5,466 bases of DNA from an uncultured Tannerella sp. Its GTDB lineage: Bacteria > Bacteroidota > Bacteroidia > Bacteroidales > Tannerellaceae. The translations under genes were made by a program, and so were the position numbers. The notes below the pieces were generated by a model. That model was not told the DNA's origin, made no database searches, and saw nothing but the letters and a program-made list of their open reading frames with translations. Below, piece after piece: positions 1 through 5,466 of this stretch (its first letter is position 1; each line of letters opens with the position of its first letter). The stretch is from positions 1 through 5,466 of the forward strand of contig CALHPT010000169.1 in the NCBI GenBank assembly GCA_938036405.1. Reading direction: 5' to 3'.

Positions 1-139
1 AACACCGTTGCAAACGCCAAAAAGTTTTTCGGGACTCTTGCAACACCGTTGCAAACGCCAAAAAGTTTTTCGGAGGATTTGCAACACCGTTGCAAACGCC
101 AAAAAGTTTCTCGTGGGACTTGCAACACCGCTGCAAACG
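1..139. repeat. 41-bp-period tandem repeat array, three full units plus a truncated fourth
   Basis: Units begin with AACACCG at 1, 42, 83 and 124, an exact 41-bp period. Units 1 and 2 share their first 32 bp exactly. Unit 3 differs from them by two substitutions near the end of that core. Unit 4 keeps only about 16 bp, with one change (GCTGCA for GTTGCA), and diverges after 139. Each unit ends in a variable stretch of about 6-7 bp followed by TGC. Two dyads recur: TTGCAAC-acc-GTTGCAA across unit junctions (38-54, and 79-95 extendable by one pair), and an A-tract/T-tract dyad CCAAAAAGTTTTTCGG (17-32, 58-73, degenerate at 99-114). The array starts at the window edge, so it probably continues leftwards. 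It is non-coding: 41 is not a multiple of three. Its function is unknown; a MITE-type or nucleoid-protein-binding repeat is possible. Confidence 0.9.
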
Positions 140-161
140 TTTTCAGAAGCCTTATAGCCAC

Positions 162-205
162 AAAACGAAACAGGGGCGAACCCCACACTTGGGGCCCGTC
201 CCTGT
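162..205 (-). terminator. Intrinsic terminator of the mutA-mutB operon (second hairpin)
   Basis: Read on the minus strand, ACAGGG (205-200) pairs with CCCTGT (175-170). The stem continues inward through an A-C mismatch, two GC pairs, two G-U wobbles and four G-C pairs, closing a 6-nt loop (190-185). It is followed at once by the U-rich run TTCGTTTTG (169-161). The two G-U pairs form only in minus-strand RNA; on the plus strand those positions are A-C mismatches, and no T-run follows on that side. This supports termination of leftward transcription from mutB, whose stop codon lies about 50 bp upstream. Confidence 0.7.
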
Positions 206-221
206 CTGACTATATGCACCG

Positions 222-251
222 GAGAAAGGGGGAAAATGCCCCCTCGTTCTC
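222..251 (-). other. GC-rich hairpin directly after the mutB stop codon
   Basis: On the minus strand GAGAA (251-247), a 2-nt bulge and AGGGGG (244-239) face CCCCCT (232-227) and TTCTC (226-222), with a 6-nt loop. It starts 3 nt after the mutB stop codon. Only a short UUUCUC, itself part of the stem, follows the GC core, so it is a poor stand-alone terminator. It may stabilise the mRNA 3' end against exonucleases or act together with the stronger hairpin 17 nt downstream. Confidence 0.5.
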
Positions 252-254
252 GTC

Positions 255-2411
255 TTACTTATTCTCTTCTGCCAAGAGGATCTCCAAGATCTGGCAGGCA
301 GCCTTAGCCACGGACGTTCCGGGACCGTAGATGGCGGCCACACCGGCCTTGTAGAGGAAGTCGTAGTCCTGCGCGGGGATCACACCGCCGGCGATCACGA
401 GGATGTCCGGACGGCCGAGCTTCTTCAGCTCTTCGATCACCTGCGGCACGAGCGTCTTATGACCTGCAGCCAGCGACGATACGCCGAGCACATGCACGTC
501 GTTTTCGACCGCCTCACGCGCAGCCTCGGCCGGCGTCTGGAAGAGCGGACCCATGTCCACGTCGAAACCGCAGTCGGCATAGCCCGTGGCTACCACCTTG
601 GCGCCGCGGTCGTGTCCGTCCTGGCCCATCTTGGCGATCATGATACGCGGCTGACGGCCTTCCTTCTTGGCGAACTTCTCGGCCAATTCGCAGGCACGCT
701 GGAAGTCGCTGTCGTTCTTTGTCTCTGATGAATACACGCCTGATATGGTTCTAATGATTGCTTTATAACGTCCCACCACGGCCTCGCACGCGTCGGAGAT
801 TTCGCCGAGCGATGCACGCAGTCCGGCAGCCTTAACGGCCAGCTCTAGCAGGTTGCCCTTCTTCGTCTTCACGCACTCGGTGATGTCGGCCAGCGCTTTC
901 TGTACGGCGGCCTCGTCACGCTCAGCACGCAACTCCTTCAGGCGTGCTTCCTGCTCCTCACGCACGGCGCGGTTGTCCACCTCGAGGATGTCGATCGGGG
1001 CTTCCTTAGCCAAGCGATACTTGTTCACACCGACAATCGTCTGCACGCCCGAGTCAATGCGAGCCTGCGTACGTGCGGCGGCTTCCTCGATACGCATTTT
1101 CGGCAGACCCGTCTCGATGGCCTTGGCCATGCCGCCCATGCTTTCGATTTCCTTGATCAGCGCCCAGCCCTTATGCACGAGCTCGTTCGTCAGGGTCTCT
1201 ACGTAATAGGAACCGGCCCAAGGGTCGATCTCCTTGCAAATCTGCGTCTCCTCTTGGATGTAGATCTGCGTGTTACGGGCAATACGTGCGGAGAAGTCCG
1301 TCGGCAAAGCGATGGCCTCGTCGAGGGCATTCGTGTGGAGCGACTGGGTATGTCCAAGCGTAGCAGCCATGGCCTCGATACAGGTACGGCCGACGTTGTT
1401 GAACGGATCCTGCTCCGTAAGCGACCAACCCGACGTCTGGCTGTGTGTACGCAGCGCCAACGATTTGGGATTCTTCGCGCCGAAGCTCTTCACGATCTTG
1501 GCCCAAAGCATACGCGCAGCGCGCATCTTGGCGATCTCCATGAAGTGGTTCATACCGATAGCCCAGAAGAAGGAGAGACGCGGAGCGAAGGCGTCGACGT
1601 CGATACCGGCGTTGATACCTGCGCGGAGGTACTCCATACCGTCCGAGAGGGTGTAAGCCATCTCAATGTCGGCCGTAGCGCCAGCCTCCTGCATGTGATA
1701 GCCGGAGATGGAGATGGAGTTGAACTTGGGCATGTTCTGCGAGGTGTACTCGAAGATGTCGGCAATAATGCGCATCGAAAATTCGGGCGGATAGATGTAG
1801 GTGTTACGCACCATGAACTCCTTGAGAATGTCGTTCTGGATCGTTCCCTGCATCTCCTCGAGCTTAGCACCCTGCTCCAGACCGGCGTTGATGTAGAACG
1901 CGAGGACGGGCAACACGGCGCCGTTCATAGTCATGGATACGGACATTTTGCTCAAGGGAATACCGTCGAAAAGCACCTTCATATCCTCCAGCGAGCAGAT
2001 CGACACACCGGCTTTACCTACGTCGCCCACCACGCGGGGGTTGTCAGCGTTGTAGCCGCGGTGCGTCGGCAAGTCGAAGGCTACAGAGAGACCTTTCTGA
2101 CCCGAAGCGAGGTTACGGCGATAGAAGGCGTTCGACTCCTCGGCCGTGGAGAATCCGGCGTACTGGCGGATCGTCCAAGGACGCATGGCGTACATGCCGC
2201 TATACGGGCCGCGCAAGTAGGGCGGCAGACCGGAAGCGTAGTGCAGGTGCTCCATGCCGTTGAGGTCATCTTTCGTGTATACGGATTTTACCTGAATCTG
2301 TTCAGGTGTTTTCCAGTCGGCGGTGATGCCGTTGGACTTTGCCCAGGCCGTCGCATCCGTAGCGACAAAGCCGGCTGACTTGATATCTATGTTTCTAAAG
2401 TTCGGTCTCAT
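255..2411 (-). CDS. mutB: Methylmalonyl-CoA mutase, large (catalytic, alpha) subunit
   Basis: This is the catalytic subunit of adenosylcobalamin-dependent methylmalonyl-CoA mutase, a cytoplasmic enzyme interconverting succinyl-CoA and (R)-methylmalonyl-CoA. In Bacteroidetes it serves mainly propionate formation from succinate. The 718 residues match the usual family length. The TIM-barrel substrate domain spans roughly residues 35-560 and the cobalamin-binding Rossmann-like domain roughly 585-715. The DxHxxG motif is intact (D598, H600, G603; H600 is the expected lower axial cobalt ligand), preceded by K594. By alignment from memory to the Propionibacterium enzyme, Y84 (IRQYAGF), R202 (VRNTY) and H239 (SGYHMQ) match its Tyr89, Arg207 and His244, so the protein should be active. 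Strongly conserved blocks include RTHSQTSGWSL and ARIARNTQ. The ATG start gives an MRPNF N-terminus and has a GGAAAG 5 nt upstream. It follows mutA by 12 bp and surely shares its transcript. The stop is TAA, followed by two hairpins. Confidence 0.98.
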   Translation of the reverse strand: MRPNFRNIDIKSAGFVATDATAWAKSNGITADWKTPEQIQVKSVYTKDDLNGMEHLHYASGLPPYLRGPYSGMYAMRPWTIRQYAGFSTAEESNAFYRRNLASGQKGLSVAFDLPTHRGYNADNPRVVGDVGKAGVSICSLEDMKVLFDGIPLSKMSVSMTMNGAVLPVLAFYINAGLEQGAKLEEMQGTIQNDILKEFMVRNTYIYPPEFSMRIIADIFEYTSQNMPKFNSISISGYHMQEAGATADIEMAYTLSDGMEYLRAGINAGIDVDAFAPRLSFFWAIGMNHFMEIAKMRAARMLWAKIVKSFGAKNPKSLALRTHSQTSGWSLTEQDPFNNVGRTCIEAMAATLGHTQSLHTNALDEAIALPTDFSARIARNTQIYIQEETQICKEIDPWAGSYYVETLTNELVHKGWALIKEIESMGGMAKAIETGLPKMRIEEAAARTQARIDSGVQTIVGVNKYRLAKEAPIDILEVDNRAVREEQEARLKELRAERDEAAVQKALADITECVKTKKGNLLELAVKAAGLRASLGEISDACEAVVGRYKAIIRTISGVYSSETKNDSDFQRACELAEKFAKKEGRQPRIMIAKMGQDGHDRGAKVVATGYADCGFDVDMGPLFQTPAEAAREAVENDVHVLGVSSLAAGHKTLVPQVIEELKKLGRPDILVIAGGVIPAQDYDFLYKAGVAAIYGPGTSVAKAACQILEILLAEENK

Positions 2412-2423
2412 AAGATCTTTCCA
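2412..2423 (-). promoter_or_regulatory. mutA-mutB junction with weak ribosome binding site for mutB
   Basis: The 12 bp between the mutA TGA and the mutB ATG read TGGAAAGATCTT on the minus strand. GGAAAG (2422-2417) sits 5 nt before the ATG and is a partial Shine-Dalgarno match. It supports the chosen start. The tight spacing implies co-transcription and possibly translational coupling, which fits the need for equal amounts of the two subunits. Confidence 0.45.
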
Positions 2424-4289
2424 TCAAAGAAGTTTCGCGTTAAACATCTGCAAGGTCTCCAGCACGTTCGATTTCACGTGAATGAAATTTTCGATGCCGG
2501 CAGCTTTCAATTCCTCCATGCAAGCAGGCGCACCTGCCACCACAAACAATTCCTTGCCGTCGATCAGCTTGAAAGCTTCAGGGGCATGAACGGCATACTC
2601 GTCGTCGCTCGAGCAGAGCACGATGATGTCGGCCTTCTTCTCGCGAGCGGCCTTCACACCAGCCTCCACGGTCTCGAAACCGAGGTTGTCGATGATCTCG
2701 TAGCCTGCGCAAGCGAAGAAGTTGGACGAGAACTGTGAGCGTGCCAGACGCATGGCCAGGTTGCCGATGGTCAGCATGAACACTTTCGGGCGCTTGCCGC
2801 TGTGCTCCGTGGCCAGACGCAGGATTTCAAACTCCGACGCACCGCGAGAGAAGTCGAGCTTCTCGATCGAGGCGTCTTTGCTGCAACCGCATCCGTGGGC
2901 GGTGCCCTCTTCTTTCTTTTCGATCTTGTCGCCAGACATCTCCGTGAAGTTCGGGAAGATATTCGTGCCCAGCAGACTGATGCGACGCGTGGCAACGAGC
3001 TTCTTGCGTGCCTTGTTCGACTCGTTGATGGCCTTCTGCACTTCGCCCGTGTTGGCTACGGCGGCAAATCCGCCCTCGTCCTCGACTTCGAGGAAGAGCT
3101 TCCATGCGGCGTCAGCCATCGACTGCGTCAGCACTTCTACGTAATAGGAACCCGCTGCGGGGTCAACCACCTTGTCGAAGTGGCACTCTTCCTTGAGCAA
3201 GAGCTGCTGATTACGTGCGATGCGTTCCGAAAATTCGTCGGGCGTCTTGAACACGCTGTCGTAGGGCAGGACAGAGATAGAGTCTACGCCTGCGATAGCG
3301 GCTGACATTGCCTCCGTCTGCGTGCGGAGCAGGTTCACATAAGCGTCGAACACGGTCATGTTCCACATCGACGAGCGAGCATGCACACGAATCTTGCAGG
3401 CGCAGTCGCACGAGGGATTGTAGGCCTTGACGATCTCGGCCCAGAGCCAACGTGCGGCGCGGAACTTGGCCATCTCTAAGAAGTAGTTCGACGAGATACC
3501 GAAATTGAATTTGATCTTCTTCGCCACCTTCTCTGCGGGCACACCGGCCTCGCTCAGTTTGGCGATCAAATCGTTACCCCAAGCCAGTGCATAGCCCAGC
3601 TCTTGGGTGATGTACGAACCGGCGTCGTTGAGATTGGCGGCGTTAACGGCCAGCACGCGATAGCCCGGCAGGGCATCGGCGGCGTTCACCACAGCGACAG
3701 CTTCCTGCACCCAAGCGTCGGCCAGAGCCACGCCCTTAACGAGGGGCTTCTTGAGCGGATCGTAAGCGATGGAGCCTTCTACCTCGTCGAGGTTAACGCC
3801 CTTGGCCTTGAAATAATCAGTGAGGATGCTGATCAGATCTACCACACGGTGGTTGCAGGTGCGGAAATTGAGTTCCACGGCCACCGGATCGATGCCGTCG
3901 AGCAACGCGGCGATGTTCGCAGCGTCGATGAGGGTGCTCTTTACATTCAGACCGAGGGCCGTGACGCCGCTTTCTGCGATGAGGCGTTTGGCTTTCTCGT
4001 TAGCCGCCGCGCAATCGTCTACGGCGAGGTCCTGACGGATCAACCACGTGTTGCAGACTTTCGTGCCACGTACAAAGGGGAATTCCCCGGGCAACGAGAC
4101 GGCGGTGGCCAGTCCTTCGATGTCTTCGGCGCGATAAAACGGATTCACATCGAACCCTTCGCCCGTTTTCCAAACCAGTTTCTTCTCGAACGGTGCGCCC
4201 TTTAGATCGGCTGTGATCTTGGCCATCCACTCTTCGGTGGTGACGGGCGGGAACTCCGAGAACAGTTTCTCTTTTGCTGCTTCTGCCAT
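2424..4289 (-). CDS. mutA: Methylmalonyl-CoA mutase, small (non-catalytic, beta) subunit
   Basis: This is the partner subunit of the heterodimeric methylmalonyl-CoA mutase, a diverged paralogue of MutB. The 621 residues are typical for bacterial MutA. The barrel-like domain covers about residues 15-440 and a degenerate cobalamin-type domain about 500-621. Shared ancestry shows in matching blocks: EMAKFRAARWLWAEIVKAY against EIAKMRAARMLWAKIVKSF in MutB, and DPAAGSYYVEVLT against DPWAGSYYVETLT. The DxHxxG motif is absent: MutB's KMGQDGHDRG corresponds to a TIGNLAMRLA stretch near residues 507-516. The position of the MutB catalytic histidine appears to be N219. It should therefore bind no cobalamin and play a structural role, as known for the Propionibacterium beta subunit. 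A Lys/Glu-rich linker near 450-470 contains GCGC (C467, C469), and C293, C295 and C297 form another cysteine cluster. The ATG start is preceded by a weak purine run, GAAGAAA. The stop is TGA. Confidence 0.97.
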   Translation of the reverse strand: MAEAAKEKLFSEFPPVTTEEWMAKITADLKGAPFEKKLVWKTGEGFDVNPFYRAEDIEGLATAVSLPGEFPFVRGTKVCNTWLIRQDLAVDDCAAANEKAKRLIAESGVTALGLNVKSTLIDAANIAALLDGIDPVAVELNFRTCNHRVVDLISILTDYFKAKGVNLDEVEGSIAYDPLKKPLVKGVALADAWVQEAVAVVNAADALPGYRVLAVNAANLNDAGSYITQELGYALAWGNDLIAKLSEAGVPAEKVAKKIKFNFGISSNYFLEMAKFRAARWLWAEIVKAYNPSCDCACKIRVHARSSMWNMTVFDAYVNLLRTQTEAMSAAIAGVDSISVLPYDSVFKTPDEFSERIARNQQLLLKEECHFDKVVDPAAGSYYVEVLTQSMADAAWKLFLEVEDEGGFAAVANTGEVQKAINESNKARKKLVATRRISLLGTNIFPNFTEMSGDKIEKKEEGTAHGCGCSKDASIEKLDFSRGASEFEILRLATEHSGKRPKVFMLTIGNLAMRLARSQFSSNFFACAGYEIIDNLGFETVEAGVKAAREKKADIIVLCSSDDEYAVHAPEAFKLIDGKELFVVAGAPACMEELKAAGIENFIHVKSNVLETLQMFNAKLL

Positions 4290-4331
4290 AAATTTCTTCG
4301 TTTAGCTATGTAAAAAAATGACTGTATTGTA

Positions 4332-4353
4332 CCTCCCCACTGAGGGGGGGAGG
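4332..4353 (-). other. GC-rich hairpin between the HU/SPOR gene and mutA
   Basis: On the minus strand CCTCCCC (4353-4347) and GGGGAGG (4338-4332) form a 7-bp stem with an 8-nt loop inside the 79-bp gap. The nearest T-run (seven T, 4318-4312) begins 13 nt after the stem, too far for a standard intrinsic terminator. It could end or attenuate the HU/SPOR transcript, or mark the 5' leader of the mut operon. I found no TAnnTTTG promoter box in the gap, so whether mutA has its own promoter here is unresolved. Confidence 0.4.
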
Positions 4354-4368
4354 AAGAGGATCTATATT

Positions 4369-5364
4369 TTAATGTCTGACCATGAGCCAAGCAGATTGAA
4401 ACTTGGGTTTCTTTCTCCACCGCGCCAATTCGGCCTCCGCCTCTTTCCGATTGGCGTAGGTTCCGATCACGATGCGATGCTTGCGGATCTTTTCGAAGGT
4501 CAGGATCCGGGCCCGATCACGTTCCGCGGGGGTAAGCTCTGCGAGCACCTGCTCGGCGGCTTTGCGATTGTCCAGACTGGCGATGATGACGCTGTATATC
4601 TTTTGTTCGGCCGCCTGTTGGGAGGGCGCTTGCTTCTCATCATTGGTCGTCGGTTGGGCGTCTGGCTGAGCGGACGGTGCGGACACCCCTTTTTCGGTCA
4701 GATCGTTCAGCAATTCAGAGGGGACGAAGCCGGCCGTGTAGGCCGACTGATCCACGTCCTTCACGGGGGTGGATAGAGCGAAATAGAAGGCGCATGCGAC
4801 GGCAGCTACGGCGGCTGTCTGTCCCACCACACGCAGAGCAGTGGGGAGGTGCGTCTTCACAGCTTCCGGCATCAGGCTGCGCGCGGGCGACGGTTCGGCG
4901 ACGGTCGGCAGAGCGATCGTCTGGGCCTCCGAAGGCTCGGCAGCGAGCGGCGGCATATAAAATAAAGGTAGGCCGTAGGAGCCGATGCCATAGATGGGCG
5001 TCTCGTCGGCAGGAGCGAAAAGGAGCGCGCCGTTGTCGTTACGACTGAGCGTGCCGATCGTGTCCAGCGAGAGGGTGCCTTCGTCGTCGAGTGTAGTCAG
5101 CAGGGCGCTGACGTCGTGCCGGATAGCTTGTTGTGCTTCGTTGAAATCCATGCCGTACATCTCCATATAGGATTCGGCGAGCAGCCCGTCGTTGTGGGTC
5201 AGGGTGGGATTAAAAACGATTTCTTTTCTGGCGGGGAGGAAGGCACATTCCCGGGCTTTGTGGACAGCTGCATGCCGCCGGAGGATGAAGCCTCCGAAAT
5301 CCGGGATTATTACGCAATCATTAACAAGGAGGATGCGTTCGATATGTAGCGGTATTCGTAGCAC
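4369..5364 (-). CDS. HU-CCDC81-like N-terminal, single-pass membrane, SPOR-domain protein
   Basis: This 331-residue protein has three parts. Residues 1 to about 135 resemble the paired HU-CCDC81-type domains of Bacteroidetes proteins, with the signature HIERILLVNDCVIIPDFGGF at 7-26. A hydrophobic segment lies at about 176-197 (VVGQTAAVAAVACAFYFAL). A Pro/Gln/Ala-rich linker (about 225-253) leads to a C-terminal SPOR domain (about 255-329) containing YSVIIAS and RIVIGTYANRKEAEAEL. SPOR domains bind glycan strands stripped of stem peptides at division septa. With no N-terminal signal sequence, the likely topology is cytoplasmic HU-like part and periplasmic SPOR part. HU-like domains can bind DNA, so a chromosome-to-septum tether is an attractive inference but is not shown here. 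The start is GTG: it yields the expected N-terminus, I see no plausible in-frame start just upstream, and the next in-frame ATG comes near residue 67. It lies upstream of mutA in the same orientation. Confidence 0.88.
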   Translation of the reverse strand: MLRIPLHIERILLVNDCVIIPDFGGFILRRHAAVHKARECAFLPARKEIVFNPTLTHNDGLLAESYMEMYGMDFNEAQQAIRHDVSALLTTLDDEGTLSLDTIGTLSRNDNGALLFAPADETPIYGIGSYGLPLFYMPPLAAEPSEAQTIALPTVAEPSPARSLMPEAVKTHLPTALRVVGQTAAVAAVACAFYFALSTPVKDVDQSAYTAGFVPSELLNDLTEKGVSAPSAQPDAQPTTNDEKQAPSQQAAEQKIYSVIIASLDNRKAAEQVLAELTPAERDRARILTFEKIRKHRIVIGTYANRKEAEAELARWRKKPKFQSAWLMVRH

Positions 5365-5369
5365 GAGCG

Positions 5370-5377
5370 CAAAAGTA
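5370..5377 (-). promoter_or_regulatory. Bacteroidetes-type -7 promoter element (TACTTTTG)
   Basis: The minus strand reads TACTTTTG, an exact match to the TAnnTTTG -7 consensus of the Bacteroidetes primary sigma factor. Only five bases (CGCTC) separate it from the GTG start of the HU/SPOR gene, so transcription would begin at or within a few bases of that codon. A -33 TTTG is not evident at the expected 19-21 nt spacing; the best is a weak GTTC near 5400-5397. The spacer contains a run of nine A (5386-5378). Confidence 0.6.
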
Positions 5378-5466
5378 TTTTTTTTTGGAATTATGAGAAC
5401 GCTGAACGGGGTGAATTTGAAAGCCTGGAAAGGCCGTTGAGGCTGGTCAAATCCACATTTTCCCCA

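Noticed and set aside
1..139. CRISPR array
   Set aside because: The non-identical part between cores is only 6-7 bp, the 41-bp period leaves no room for spacers, and no cas gene is present.
49..330. A plus-strand open frame running through the repeat array, the terminator and the mutB 3' end
   Set aside because: The repeat unit is not a multiple of three, so no protein repeat exists; the frame also crosses the terminator hairpins and is antisense to mutB.
1173..2378. A 401-codon open frame on the plus strand opposite mutB
   Set aside because: It lies wholly antisense to a clearly conserved enzyme gene, has no recognisable domain, and is explained by the GC-rich codon use of mutB suppressing stops on the opposite strand.
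3603..4205. A 200-codon plus-strand frame opposite mutA
   Set aside because: It is antisense within mutA, with no recognisable protein features, and is a codon-bias shadow.
2424..4289. MutA as a damaged or pseudogenised mutase because it lacks DxHxxG and the catalytic histidine
   Set aside because: Loss of these residues is normal for the beta subunit of heterodimeric methylmalonyl-CoA mutases. The frame is intact, of full length, and paired with a complete MutB.
4290..4368. Cobalamin riboswitch upstream of the B12-dependent mutase
   Set aside because: The gap is only 79 bp, too short for the aptamer, and I see no B12-box-like sequence. The mutase uses B12 rather than making or importing it.

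Overview
The window looks like a chromosomal segment from a Bacteroidales bacterium. The best guess is a Tannerellaceae/Porphyromonadaceae-type organism with unusually GC-rich coding DNA for that group. The evidence is: a mutA-mutB pair of the Bacteroidetes type, a HU-CCDC81/SPOR fusion protein that I associate with Bacteroidetes, a perfect TAnnTTTG promoter box (the Bacteroidetes -7 consensus), weak Shine-Dalgarno sequences, and AT-rich intergenic DNA between GC-rich genes. The genus is an inference; nothing in the window proves it.

All three genes lie on the minus strand, so transcription runs from right to left. From the right edge: about 100 bp of non-coding DNA (5365-5466) ends in a TACTTTTG promoter box only 5 nt before a GTG start codon. 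Then comes a 331-residue membrane protein (4369-5364) with an N-terminal HU-like region, one membrane segment and a C-terminal SPOR domain. A 79-bp gap (4290-4368) holds a GC-rich hairpin. Then come mutA (2424-4289) and mutB (255-2411), separated by 12 bp. Together they encode the heterodimeric, adenosylcobalamin-dependent methylmalonyl-CoA mutase. Beyond the mutB stop are two consecutive hairpins, the second followed by a U-rich tract, which I read as the operon terminator. The left 139 bp is a tandem array with an exact 41-bp period that probably continues past the window edge.

MutB carries every substrate- and cobalamin-contact residue I could check against the well-studied Propionibacterium enzyme. 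MutA is the degenerate partner, lacking both the cobalamin histidine motif and the catalytic histidine. In Bacteroidetes this enzyme interconverts succinyl-CoA and (R)-methylmalonyl-CoA in the succinate-to-propionate fermentation route. Epimerase, decarboxylase and MeaB-type chaperone genes are not in the window. The HU/SPOR protein has no obvious metabolic link to the mutase; its architecture suggests a connection between the cytoplasm (possibly DNA) and septal peptidoglycan.

No undescribed multi-gene system is evident. The parts most worth a second look are the 41-bp repeat array with its two dyads per unit, the HU/SPOR fusion, and its apparently leaderless GTG start.
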